Positions 19,703 through 31,468 of a stretch of DNA of 64,000 nucleotides are shown here, one piece after another; positions within the stretch are counted from its first letter, which is position 1, and each line of letters starts with the position of its first letter. The notes below the pieces were generated by a model. It was not told where the DNA came from. It saw nothing but the letters and a program-made list of their open reading frames with translations, and made no database searches. The stretch spans positions 3,038,001 through 3,102,000 of the forward strand of contig JAHRHY010000001.1 of assembly GCA_019671135.1 (NCBI GenBank), written 5' to 3'. Made by a program: the position numbers and the translations under genes. The stretch is from Linnemannia hyalina (lineage: Eukaryota > Mortierellomycota > Mortierellomycetes > Mortierellales > Mortierellaceae).

Positions 19703-21039
19703 ATGACATCCCGTCCAGTTGACTATCTCCTCGTTGGACTCGGCAATCCCGGAAACGAGTACACCACCACTCGACACAACGGTAAAAAAACGCTTGCGAC
19801 CTGGAATCATACTTCTTGTGTTTCCACAGACTATCGATATTAATAAGCAAGTGTGAAGAAGGGATGCTAACTTTGTTCTTTTGTTGCCGCCCTGTTTGTC
19901 CTTTTACTAGCCGGATTCTTGTTCATCGATTATATCGCCAATGTGATGGCCATGGACCAAAAGTGGCCCACACCCCCAGTGTACCAGAGACGGATGAACT
20001 TGTCAGGTACGTGAGAAAAAAAATCCAATTGATCATATTTTGACTTGTGATACAGAAGCACAAGAACTAACGACTTTTCTCTATTTTTTTTATTTAGCTG
20101 ATACCCAGGATGTTGTGTTCTCGTACACAAAGGGCACAGTCTCGGTAAGATGGGGGGACCAGGATGCAGGATTTTGACAAACGCTCTCACAGTAACCCAG
20201 GACGACACCACCTTGACTTCTTTTTAGGCCCAGTGACAGACAGGACCTATTAATAACGACTCGTTATTGTTATTCATTGTTCTATGCACCATTATAGAAC
20301 TCGCTCCGGATAGTACTGATGAAGCCGTTGACTTACATGAACGAGTCAGGAGTGGCGGTCAAGAAGGTCATGGACTTTTATCAATTGACGGATCCTAAGA
20401 AGGTCATCGTTGTATCCGATGATATCAACACTCTGCCTGGGTCTCTTGCCATCCAAGGTAACAGCAACAACAGCGGCATGCTCCTCATTTCATTTCGTGT
20501 TTGTGTAGTTGTTGGTATATTTTGTTTGATCAATTAACCATCGACACGTACCTTTTTGTGGTTCATATGCACAATAGACGGAGGAGACTTGAAGAGTTTG
20601 GCGGGACAGAAAGGACAGGAGAGCATCGGTGCAGTGTTGGGCACAACAAATTTTATCCGTTTCCGCCTTGGTGTCGGAAAGCCCCTTTCAGGAAGCACCA
20701 CCACCATCCCTCAGTGGGTGCTCGGACCATTCAGTCAAGATAACAAAGAAATGGTAAGTTGGTCTATCCTTGATTTCAGTAACAAAGACATGTCGCTGCG
20801 AAGTGAAAACTCGCTACCATCAATCAATCCTGCTTATACTAACAGTATTGCCATATCATATCTGTTGTTAGGACCTGTTTGCGTGGTTGATGGGTCACAC
20901 CACACAGGCGCTTCTGGAATTCGTGCAGACAAACGACCTCAAATTGTGCAGGAAAAAGTTCACAAAATCCAAGAAGATCCCCTCGGGATTGGTACCGACC
21001 GAGTCCTTGGTCAGTCCTTATCGCATCGAAGGGATGTAA
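19703..21039 (+). CDS. PTH1: Peptidyl-tRNA hydrolase family protein (Pth1 type)
   Basis: Six exons (19703-19781, 19911-20006, 20098-20144, 20298-20457, 20578-20753, 20872-21039) join in frame to 241 residues. Family marks are VGLGNPGNEYTTTRHNAGF near the N-terminus (with the equivalents of E. coli Asn10 and His20), LMKPLTYMNESG and SDDINTLPG (the Asp93 region). Pth cleaves peptidyl-tRNA released from stalled ribosomes. The segment that should read GHNG reads AGQKGQES, so the His-Asn pair equivalent to His113/Asn114 seems replaced by Gln-Lys. Activity is therefore uncertain. The C-terminus carries a basic extension (CRKKFTKSKK). Exon joins rest on consensus sites and frame. Confidence 0.87.
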
Positions 21040-21246
21040 GACAAGGAAACAGATAGAGAGGACAAAATAAATAAAAAGAAAGATACCTTGTGTCATTTTT
21101 ATGTTGTGCATTTATTGAACAAGTTATCGCGTTCACTTGGGATTACGAGGTGTGTGGTGTGAATAAGAATAGCAGGGGAGAGGATAGAGGTAAAGAGAGT
21201 TGTTTGTCATAAGTGGAGAAGGGGTCATGAAATCGGCATTATTACC

Positions 21247-23282
21247 TCATAATTGAGGCGGTTGTTGCCCTCGGCTGGTGAAGACGAGAGCTGGCGAAGC
21301 GACATTTCCGTGTTGAGTTCTCAGCACACTGCCCGCTTGACCCAAGTCCTGGAACTCAATCTTTTCAAACTTGGACACCATCAACGATACCACAGTCTTT
21401 GTCTGCTGACTGGCCATAAACCGGCCCGGGCAAACATGCTTTCCCATCCCAAACGGCAAGTAGTCCACCCCGACCTTGGTCATCGTCTTAAAGGTGCCAA
21501 CGTATCTCCAGGGATGGAACTTTCCAGGGTTGGCGCCATGGGCTACAGAGTTGTTGGCGTGGGTTGAAGTTAGGTTGGCGAGCACCATGCCGTACTTGGG
21601 GATCACCATTCCGTTGGACAGGATGTTTTCTTTGCGGGCCATATGAAAGTGTGTGAGGGCCTCGGTACGGCAGCGAAGGACTTCTCGTTGGAACGAGTCG
21701 AGATGGACCATTCGCTTCAGGGCTGCGGAGCTCAGGTCGCGGTCGTGGGCTGGGTCAAGCTCTGGACTGATTTCGAGGCATTTGCTGAGGCAGGAGGCGC
21801 GTTCTTGTTGACGCTCCTGTTGGATCGCATCAAGGACCTGGACTTGCTCGCGGTGGAGGACAGGGATGGTCTCGGGGTAGGCGGCGAGGTAGTAGACCAT
21901 TGAGCTGGAGGCATCGATGGTTGTGTGAACGCTGGTTAGGATCAGGAGCATGATGTGGCCACAGATATCCTCCAGGTCTACAAACCCATATTCGTCGAAC
22001 CGGTCAAGCATCTTTTGGAGGATATCGTGCGGGCGTGTTTTTATGAACTGGGGGGCATCGACACCCTCGTTGATGAGTCGTGCCTCGCGTCGGCGGCGTT
22101 CGATAATGACGGGTGTGGCGGCTTCGGCGAGGGTCTGGACGCGATGTTTGAGCGGGTTGTTGAAGTGCATAAGTTTGAGGTTCAACCAGCGGCGCCAGAA
22201 GGGGATGTTGACGTCGTTCAGGCCAAGGACGCTGGTAAAGTCGCGCATTGACATGATGAATGTCTCGAGCGCCTTAGAATTGTTGGCCACTTCGGCGCCC
22301 ATGAACACCGTACCAGCTAGTATGGACGAAGGAAACAAAATAATTGTGGGCGTAAATAACTGAAATATCATCACAGTCAGTAAAAGAAAGAAATAAGAGA
22401 AGAGCGAAGCAACCACAAAAAAAGGGGGGAGGATTACTTACTAGATTTACCTATCATGTCTTGGATGATAGTGACAGGACACTCGACTACCCTCCCTTTC
22501 ACACAAGCTCCAACCCCATCCACCAACGCCGCCTCAAGCGCACTCACCATCTCGGCCTGGTATTTTGGCAAACTCGGTGTCAAATGATCCAAAATAATCG
22601 AATTTTGGATCCTCGCATCATGGTTCTTGCCAGACTTGATCAACGAGTGCAAGAAAGTCTTCACTCCCATTAACTCATTCAACGCGTCGACATTGGAAAA
22701 GTTCTCGTTGAGAAACATCTCGCGGATGAAGTCGTCCGAGACGACGGTGATTTGGAGCCGGTGGATCAAGAGCTTGAAGACGGGGCCAGATTCGGTTTGG
22801 CAGCGGGTTAGGAACTTGTCTTGGTTCTCGCGGTATTCTTTGTCGTGTGTTTTATCACCGGGGCGGAGTGAGACCATGGGGATGGGGGGTGGTCTTGATT
22901 TGTCAGATTGTGTCTATTTAATATATATATATGTAGGTGTAACATGAAGGCGCAAGGGTGTAAGTGGAATGTGCATGATACCAACTGATCTTCTAATCAT
23001 TTGTGGGAACGTGGCTAAAGAGTGAGAGAGTTGAAAGTGTACATTGTAGTCGTGGAGTGAGACGGCAATTTTCCTGCGCTGCTGGTCAAGAGTTTTGACT
23101 AGAGAGTCAAGGCAGGTCGTGGAGAATGACTGTTGTATCTCAGTGTGAAAGTGATGCATACCAAGCACCTTGGAGAAGGCAATATATGGTATGGAAACCA
23201 GAGCAAGAAAAATAGGCACGAGTAGCAAGAATGCATTCGTAGGGACTGCTGGAGGTGTGTCGGCGTGTATTATTCCAATCAT
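21247..23282 (-). CDS. Cytochrome P450 monooxygenase
   Basis: Three exons (about 23169-23282, 22451-22913, 21247-22316) give about 548 residues. An N-terminal membrane anchor (FLLLVPIFLALVSIPYIAF) is followed by a proline-rich hinge (RPPPIP). The I-helix region carries SVHTTIDAS, the K-helix ExxR is EVLR, and the heme-binding loop is FGMGKHVCPGR with Cys at about residue 488. These establish a membrane-bound ER P450; the substrate cannot be told. The first intron is unusual: its length is a multiple of three, it stays open until the TAG of its own acceptor, and the in-frame donor (GTGCTT) is weak, so the anchor-to-hinge join is the least certain part. Confidence 0.88.
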
Positions 23283-24349
23283 GATGAGCTGGAATCAAAA
23301 TAATGTGCAGGTGTACAACGGATTGGTGGCTGGGTAGAAAAGTAGATGATGAGAGAAGTGGTGAAAAGAGGTCTTAAGGTGAGTGGTGTGCAGAGTTGAG
23401 AAACACGAGGCGAGGGGTGAGAGGGCGAAGGAGAGAAAGGAAAAGTGAAGAGAGGAAGGACAGTCGAGTGTGTAAGAAATAAATTATAATCGCAATTGGC
23501 GATATGGGTAAGGAAGAGAACAGAGCGAATGCTAAAGAAGAAGAAAAAGATGGAAGAGAATGAAGGGCGGGAGAGCGCGGAGTATTTATCCACTTGTTCT
23601 AGTCATTGTTTTGTTGTCCATTTAACTGCTCTGGCCTTTGTTTCTGTGGTATTCTGTTATTGGCGATGAGGGAGGTGTAGCAGGCTTTTTTGAATGACCC
23701 ATTCATGCACGCGCGAAAAGAAGAAAAAAAACGAGGGTGGGCGGTTAGCGGGAGATGGCGACAACCGCCTCGCAGCAGAGAGCGAGAGTTAGAGGCAAAG
23801 CAAAGTGCTACACGAAGGATAAAAAGCGTAGAGCCTAGGTCAATTAGAAGGCAAAATGAAAACAACAAGTCGATCAGCGAACAACTGGAAAAGAAGAACA
23901 AATGAGGCGTAGACAATCAAAGCAAGGTCCTATGGTCTCCTGCCAACGCAATGCCCACTAGCTATCGTTAACCGGAACCTAGAGGCGAAAAGAGATCTTG
24001 CCCTGTTGCTTGTTTTCCTTTTGTGTCCAAACAGCATAACAATAGGGCAAGGTCGAACTCTGATAGGATGCGCGAAACAAAAGAGTGCGATGTGAGCCTA
24101 GAAGGGGCTGAACTTGCTGAAAGGTCGATAAATTTGGAAGAAGCACGAGCATGAGCATGCTGAGGGACAAGCTGTATTATCTTGTTGTTATTGTTTATTC
24201 GCACTCCTTCATCTCTTTTTCCTTGCTCCTTCCAAAAGTATAGGTCACAATTGCTTGGTACTATCTCCGCTAGCATTACTTTGGACACCAAAGAGGGTAT
24301 AGGGCTACTCTACGCGTATTGCTGCAATTGCATAATCTTTTTCTTATGT
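23283..24349. other. Promoter side of the P450 gene and spacer
   Basis: About 1.1 kb without a supported gene. Purine-rich on the plus strand (pyrimidine-rich on the strand of the P450), consistent with a leader and promoter for the leftward gene. Confidence 0.45.
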
Positions 24350-26412
24350 TTACTGGTCCTTGATGTTGTAGGTCCAGTTGACCTCACCATTCACAGCAAC
24401 ACCCCAGCGCTTGTAAAGAGTGTCAGCGCGGACATAGGGGCTCAACCGAGTGTACTGCTCCCTGAACTCCTTGGCAATCTCGTCACGTTCAGCATTGTTC
24501 TTTCCATCAGCGTTCTTGATCCAGGCACGGGTCACGGTATCGAAGCGGGCCTCAATGGCATGGCGCTCAGCCAGCAGTTCCTCCTTCTTGGCGGTGTCCT
24601 TCATGCAGTCGTTCTCGCCAGCAACGGCAGGGATGTACTCGTACTTCCAGTCATCGAGACCCTCGTAGTGGATGATGGGGAGACGTTCGCGGGGGACGAC
24701 CTTATGCAACTCGGCGTTGTTGCGGGTGAAGACGAACTTGGATGCAACGACGGGGTCAAGGAGGGGCTGGATCAACTTCCAGAGTCCCCAGAAGACGAAA
24801 GGCGCACGGTGAACAACGCAGACTCCGAGGGTCTCGGGGTAGTACGACTCGAAGCATTGGACGAACAGGCGGACGAAACCCCAATCCATGTTGTCGAGGC
24901 CGAAGTTCGACAGGTCAAAAATAACAATAACTGTCTCAGAACCATCAGGGAGCACTGGAGAATGCAAAAAAAAGGGACGAGAAGGAAAGAAACAACGAAA
25001 AAGAATGGTTAGAGAAGCATTGCAACCAGAAAATAGAGGAAAGGATAGGGCAATTGGTTGGTCGAACGCGTTTTGTCGCATACGACAAACAGTCACTCCA
25101 GCAAGTGATGGCCATGATGAAGGGGTATTGACTTACCAGTTCGTCCGCACTCCATGGTCTGGAAAAAAGAAAGAGAAGAAAGCGAAAAGAAAAGAGAGAA
25201 AGAGAAAAGGAAAAGTGAACGTCAGCGGGGAACGTCCAGCATGTACACAAGAAAGATTCGGCAGTCCTGGAGAATATTTTGTGTTTGGAACAGTCGTGGG
25301 AGTGCATTTGGGTTGGTCCAGGTGCTCTTGCGTTCTTTGGTTTACTGTTGTGCTTGCATGGTTGTTGTTGTTCTCGGTTGTCGTTGTCCTTGTTTCCCGC
25401 CTGCAATCGGTGCTGTTGTTGGGTGAATGAAGGCTAATGTATGCATGCAACAAGAGCACCCTGTGGCACTATTCGAAGGCAAAGAAGAATATATTAACTG
25501 GAAAAAATAAAGGAGCCAACATTAAAAAGAAATCTTACATAGAGGGTGAAGCGATGGATGGTCTCAGCGGGCTGGTCAGCCTTGTGGTGGAAGCGGGTGT
25601 TGACGATAGACATGGGGCGACCGAGAGGATCGGCACCGCGGAGGTAACCCTTGCCTTTGCGCATCTGCTCAATGAACTTGGGGTACTTGGCATCCAACTC
25701 CACATCCGAGAGCTCGACCAGCTCGTCCAGACGCTCGACAATACGCCACTTGAGGGCATTCAAGAACATCTTCAAGGCATCGTCCACGACCCACTTGCGA
25801 GCACGAATGAACTATAAGTGTGTTTGCGAGAGGCGTTGGTTGATGGAAGGAAGAAAGGGATAAGAAAATAAAGAGGCGAGAAAAATAGGACGTGCGAAAT
25901 CGGGTTAGATGTGAGGAGGCATGGAAAGAGTGAGTTGACAACATCGTCATCACTGAAACACCCCAAAGCGTATCAGTCTCGCTTTCCACTCTTTGTTTCA
26001 TCAGTACTACTCTTCTCCACTCAATGGCCCATGGACAAGGCGAATGTGTATTTACCTTGAGAACGATCAAGTCGGGGTGGTCCATCATGGTCAACTTCCA
26101 GAAGGTCTTGTACAATTCAGCGCCGGTAAAGCGTGGGGCGGGTGCTGCAACGCTCTCGGAGGCAGCCTTGCCACGGCCGAACCAGCCAGTCTTCGCGGGG
26201 GCAGGGGTACCATCACCGCCTTCCTCATCACGGGCCTGTCCCTTGAAGGATGAGGGAGCAGTCTGGTCAAAAGGGGTCTTGCCGTCAAAGATGTCATAAA
26301 GGCGAACCCAGAATTGCTGGAGCTTGACGGTCTGTTCCTGGGTAAGGTGTCCGAGGCGACCATCGGTGGGGAGGACGGGGACGACGTAGGTAGAGTTAGC
26401 AGTGGCAGACAT
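24350..26412 (-). CDS. Sec14-like CRAL-TRIO domain lipid-transfer protein
   Basis: Four exons (26056-26412, 25539-25811, 25137-25158, 24350-24954) join in frame to 418 residues. The N-terminal 110 residues hold a helical region (LTQEQTVKLQQFWVRLYDI) and a low-complexity linker. Exon 2 gives the CRAL-TRIO N-terminal helices (LKFIRARKWVVDDALKMFL). Exon 4 holds the lipid-binding core (VIVIFDLSNFGLDNMDWGF, FESYYPETLGVCVVHRAPF, WKLIQPLLDPV, KFVF). Such proteins exchange phosphatidylinositol and other lipids between membranes. The third exon is only 22 nt, with GT-AG sites on both sides and conserved coding on both flanks (TMECGRT), so it is a real micro-exon. A charged C-terminal extension of about 100 residues follows the core. 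Confidence 0.9.
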
Positions 26413-27072
26413 AATGGTTTGCTATCGTTGAGGTTTTTAGTAGAGAGGGGGAGAGAAGGGAGGGAAAGAGTAAAGTGTGGAGAGGAGAGTGGATGGGTGG
26501 GAGAGAGGTGGTGAGTGGTAAGGCTGAAGAGAAAAAACAAGAAAAGAAAAAGAGAATGAGATTCTACCCCGCAGTTCTTTTAAATGACAGAAGGCACAAA
26601 AAATGCATTCGCGTCCAGATTGTTTCTTTGGTAGCATTAGCGCGCGAAATGCATTGATCCCTCGGCACGCACTCCCACATGTCGTAGTTGGAGGGAATGT
26701 GGAGAGGCGAGTAATACATGACCATTAAAGGGCGTTGCTTTGCAAACAAGAAAAAAGATCTGGCTTGGCTTGGCGAATTAAAAGAAAGGTCGGATGGGTT
26801 GAACAATGAACGAGGTGGGGAGGAGTCTTCTTTAATGTTGATGCTGACATGTTTGTATTCACTTCTTTGGGTTTCGAGCGAAGTTGAGGAGTGTTTAGTG
26901 TCTGTTGTTTGTTTGTTTGTTTTCTTTGTTTATTTCGTGTGGGTTGTTGATTTTTGTTTGGGTCCACGGATGCGAGATAGCTCTGCCTTTGTTATTGTTT
27001 GTCTGGTTGGGCCGGTGTTGAGCTACTTTTTCTGATGGGCAAAGGAAGGCGAGTGTCAGGGCTATTTGCCTG

Positions 27073-27084
27073 CCTGTCTATCTA

Positions 27085-27121
<37 letters not shown>
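27073..27121. repeat. TCTG/TCTA tetranucleotide microsatellite
   Basis: About a dozen tandem TCTG units with a few TCTA variants at the left end. Confidence 0.9.
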
Positions 27122-29090
27122 TGCTTTTCCTCCATTTCTGACAGTTGGCACTTTACAACACACACTTCACCATCCTTGTTGATGCTCGTTATTACTAATG
27201 GAAGAATTGTTCTTGCAATTATGACTTGTAGCGGTCATGGCGCGTCTTCTTTATCACACGTAATTAAGAGAAAAGGAGGAGAGAAGTACGAGAATAAGGG
27301 GGTTGCCACATTAAACAGAAAGGGATGACCAAGCCCTAACGGAACAACGCTTGGTTGGGAAGAATTAGAGAACTATGCGCTGCCAATGATGCTGGTCAAC
27401 TCTCATGTTCAAGTTAAATTATGTTTGTTCTCTTTACAAGAAGGTGGAGTGAGAAAAAAGAACCCTTTTCATTCGCAGTTCATTTGTTCTTCAATTCATC
27501 TCTCTCTGCTCTGGTATGAAGGGGTCGACTTGCGGACGAGGAACAAAGTGAACAAACAAGGTTCACGCATGATCCCATATCGTATGCACAACATCTGTAC
27601 CTTGTCCTCCACCTTTTTTTCTTGCCTTCAGACGTACGGACAATTGAATCCTTCGAAAAACAAGAGAGAGGAGAAAAAAAGAAAAATGGAAATGGAAGAG
27701 GACAAGAAAGAAAAAAAAATTGAGAGCAACTTGAGGGATGTGGAGTAGGTGGAAGGAGGACAGAGAGTGGAGGAAAGAAACAGAAGGAAGAGTGAGTGTC
27801 GAATGTGTTCATGCAAGAGGCCCATGCCAAAGCATTTTGCCGAGCTCACTCCTTTCTTCTCGGTTTCTATCCCTCCCTCTCTTCTAATTCGACGCATACT
27901 TCTCCCATCCCCTCTTCTGAATGATGCTTTTTGTGATTATTGTTTGTGTTCAACTGTTATTTTTCTACTTGCTATTCACAAATGGCGCACTCACACTTCG
28001 CAACTAACATAGAGTAGTAGCCCTTTCTATTCAGCTCTTCCACATGCTTAAACTGTGAGCGAATTCTACTTTGAGGTGAAGAATGATAAAGGAAGCGATG
28101 TGGGTTAGTAAACTTTTGAGTTAAGTGTGAGAAAGGGACAAGGTGAACATGTGTCCATCGATTGTGAAGGATGGGCGGGAGTTTCCAAGGTCGAGCTGTT
28201 GAGGAGGATCTGAGCGTTTTCGAGAGTCGCACAAAATTTAGCCCTTGTCCTTCTTTCTTCACCTCTATGGCTGGGGTTTTTGTTCATGGATGTGGAAAGG
28301 CGGAGGTGAAGGGGAGAGTTACGCCATGGGATTGACGCGGGGGGTACCTTTCTTATGTTTCCTTTGTTCATTACCCGTCGTTCACACGCGTGTTTATTGG
28401 CGAGTATTATGGGTATGGTACCGCAAACTGATACCCATTGCGTTCGTGCATCCGTTTTAGGTTGTTTGGAAAGAAAAACTTCTGCTATGCAAGACATGAG
28501 GTGCCTGAATCTCTGTTATCGCGCTTGAGTAAACCATGAATCACATGAGATGAGAGATAGGTTCAGAGAAACCAAAATGGTTCTATGTCGCCCAGAGGGA
28601 ATTATTTGAACGCTCCTTAGCTTCTAGCTTTGCATCCGCACTCATCTTTGTCTCACGCATCGTTTGTCAGAAATGTACTGATTCGCAACTTCTACTGATT
28701 CAAGTCTATTTTGGTGGCAAAAGTTAAAAAAACAGCGAGACAGAAAAACAGCCTTCTTAAAGATGCGTTCATGCCATGTGGGGAGAGCCGACTATGCCGC
28801 CATCACTGTCATCATACGTGCATCTAGTAATAATCCCATTTCGACTTCTTTGAACAAAAAGTAGCCATCATGGCGCCGCCTAAATATTTTTACTCCAGTG
28901 TTTTGGCGTTTTTTTTGTTCGTGAATCCTGATATCTGGATGTCTTTGAAAATAGTCTCAACAATGAGCTGGATGGGTTTCTCGGAATACGAAACGACACA
29001 AGACAGTCTGCCAATAAGTCAATCGGTCAGTCGGCGCGCGCCGTGTTTGTCAAAGACGGGTCTGCGGCGACGGCGAAGTGCCCTCTTGAC

Positions 29091-29123
29091 CTAAAAATAA
29101 AAAAGGAGCATTTTTATTTTTAG
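29091..29123. repeat. Perfect 13-bp inverted repeat (hairpin)
   Basis: CTAAAAATAAAAA (29091-29103) and TTTTTATTTTTAG (29111-29123) are exact reverse complements separated by AGGAGCA. Function unknown. Confidence 0.75.
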
Positions 29124-29893
29124 TTGAAGGGTGTTTTTGACTCTGGCTCTGCCCTGTTCCTGATCCTTTCTCTTTGTCCGTGGGGTACTCGCCAAAAAAA
29201 AGAGAGGTGGGCGAGGTGTAACGAACACGGCAAGGTAAGGGTTCCTAGAGCTGAAGTCGCTCCGAGGGACGGCTCTCTATTTTTTTTTGTCATCCCCCAC
29301 CACACTGGGGGTTTATTGCTTGTCCATCTGCCTCGGCAAAACTCCATTTGAAAAAGAGGACATAATATGCGTTGAATGGAGGGAAGGTGTTATCATGGTG
29401 GTGTTTATTGTTGTTATTGAATTGAATTATCTTATCGGCACTATCATGATTTGCACTGTGTTTGTGGTTGGTATCCAGATGGTTGTTGTTGATGTTGTCT
29501 AATGCCATCACGGATACGTTTGTATCGAACTGTTGAGCATAAGAGGGAGGTGTATGTACATGTACATCGATGCAAGCACAGCCGAGCATCATAATCAGAG
29601 TGTGTCCCCCTTGCGCAAAGACAGAAAGAGACAAAGAAACGATAACACGTTTTTGTGGAATTGGAGCCTGGACGATCTAAAGGAATCTCTTTTTCTGATC
29701 CTGCCTCCTGCCCCTGCCTTGCCTAGCCCTTTTTGCTCTCACTTCGTTTTTTTTATCTTTTTCCTTCCTACTTCATACACTCTCTTTCTTCTTTCCCTCT
29801 CTTCATCCCCAACTCCTCAACCTCTCTCGCTTCTCTTCTTTCTTTTATCCCTCGCTCCCTTTTTTACACCTCCACCTCCTTCCAACAACAAGA

Positions 29894-31213
29894 ATGTCCC
29901 CCTCAAAGCAAGCAATCCTCGTCACCGGAGGCTGTGGCTACATTGGCTCGCACACGGTCCTCCGCCTCCTCGAGTCCGGTTACAAGGTCATCGTCGTAGA
30001 CAACCTCTCAAACTCATCCTACGAGTCCCTCCGCCGCGTCCACAAGCTCTACGCCATCACCGCCGCCGCCTCGCCCTCGGCACAATTTGAAGACGCCGCC
30101 CTCCCCGTCGAAACCCTCATCCCCTTCTACCAGGTCGACATCCTTGACCGCCATGGCCTCGTCAAGGTCTTTGAAGATCACCCCGAAATCTCCTCCGTGA
30201 TCCATTTCGCTGGCCGCAAAGCCGTCGGTGAATCGGGCCGGATTCCTTTAGACTATTATAATGTCAACATCTCAGGCACGGTCAACCTGTTGCAGGTCAT
30301 GGAGGACTTTCATGTCCGCAAGATTGTCTTTTCTTCATCCGCTACTGTCTATGGCAACCCTCCTTCGATTCCCATCCCTGAGACGTCGCCCATCGTCACT
30401 GTGATGAGCCCCTACGGAAGAACAAAGGTCTTTTTGGAACATATACTCAAGGACCTCTGCGTCGCCTCTGTTATTAAGCAGCAGCAGCACCTCCAGGACC
30501 GTACCAACAACACTGACGGAGCCAACGGAGCTGAGGTCGAGCGTAACTATGAGTGGAGCGTGATGTTGTTGAGATACTTCAACCCTGCGGGAGCTCATCC
30601 TTCGGGTATTATGGGAGAGGATTGCAAGGGCACCCCCAACAACTTGATGCCCTTCTTGTCCCAGGTCGCTGTCGGCAAGCTCGAGAGACTCGCCGTCTTT
30701 GGAAACGACTACCCCACTGATGACGGTACCTGCATTCGGTATGTGGAAAAAAATTGAGCAGCTGGATTCAATTGCAAGCTGGCTTGCAACATTCCTCTCC
30801 TTCAATTAAGCGGTCCTAACCCTTTCTCTTCTTTTCTATCAAATAATAGCGACTACCTCCATGTTGTCGATCTCGCACAGGGTCACGTCGCAGCATTAGA
30901 AAAGTTGGATCAGGAACAGGCTGCAGGAAACTATGGCTGCAAGGCCTACAACTTGGGAACCGGCACCGGCTACTCGGTCTTTGACATGGTCAAGGCCTTC
31001 AACAAAGCTGTCGGAACAGACCTCCCCTACAAGGTCACCGACCGCCGTGCCGGAGATGTCCCCAACCTGACCTCGGACCCTCGTCTTGCCAACAAGGAGT
31101 TGAACTGGAGGGCAGAAAAGACTCTTGACGAGATGTGTGCCGATCTCTGGAGATGGCAGCGCAACAACCCTGATGGTTATGCTGTCTCACCCTCTATCCC
31201 TCATCCCGTTTAA
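29894..31213 (+). CDS. GALE: UDP-glucose 4-epimerase
   Basis: Two exons (29894-30738, 30850-31213) encode 402 residues. The N-terminal Rossmann motif [12 protein letters not shown] and VDNLSNSS bind [13 protein letters not shown] and the SPYGRTK (Tyr-x3-Lys) pair form the catalytic site, and [23 protein letters not shown] and RRAGDVPN are family hallmarks. It interconverts UDP-galactose and UDP-glucose in the cytosol (Leloir pathway and supply of galactosyl donors). It is longer than the usual 340 residues because of two insertions, one after the first alpha/beta unit and one near residue 200 (Q/N-rich, [11 protein letters not shown]). It lacks the C-terminal mutarotase domain that yeast Gal10 carries. 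Confidence 0.95.
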
Positions 31214-31468
31214 AGGGTGATATTACTGGCACAAGAGAATGACCGTCCTTCCCCCCTTACATATGATAGATAATGGGATAGTTCTCTCGTCGTTTTTTTA
31301 CACTTTTTTCTTTTTTTCAAACACTCCACCTCATAAAGATGTCAATAATACCCGATGAACAGTACATACAATATATGGATAAACAATTGCTCGTGCTTTT
31401 CTTGCTTTATTAACATCTGCAACAGCGGCAAAAATGAAAGGAAGGAAAGAAAAAAAGCAATGTACGCG

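Larger units (their letters stand above)
26413..29893. other. 3.5-kb gene-poor interval between divergent genes
   Basis: No gene recognised. It contains a TCTG microsatellite (27073-27121), a purine-rich block (27650-27740), a 13-bp perfect inverted repeat (29091-29123) and a CT-rich leader (29700-29893) to the epimerase gene. A 74-codon plus-strand frame at 28870-29094 has a good start context (CCATCATGG) and a hydrophobic N-terminus, but no homology I can recognise. Confidence 0.45.
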
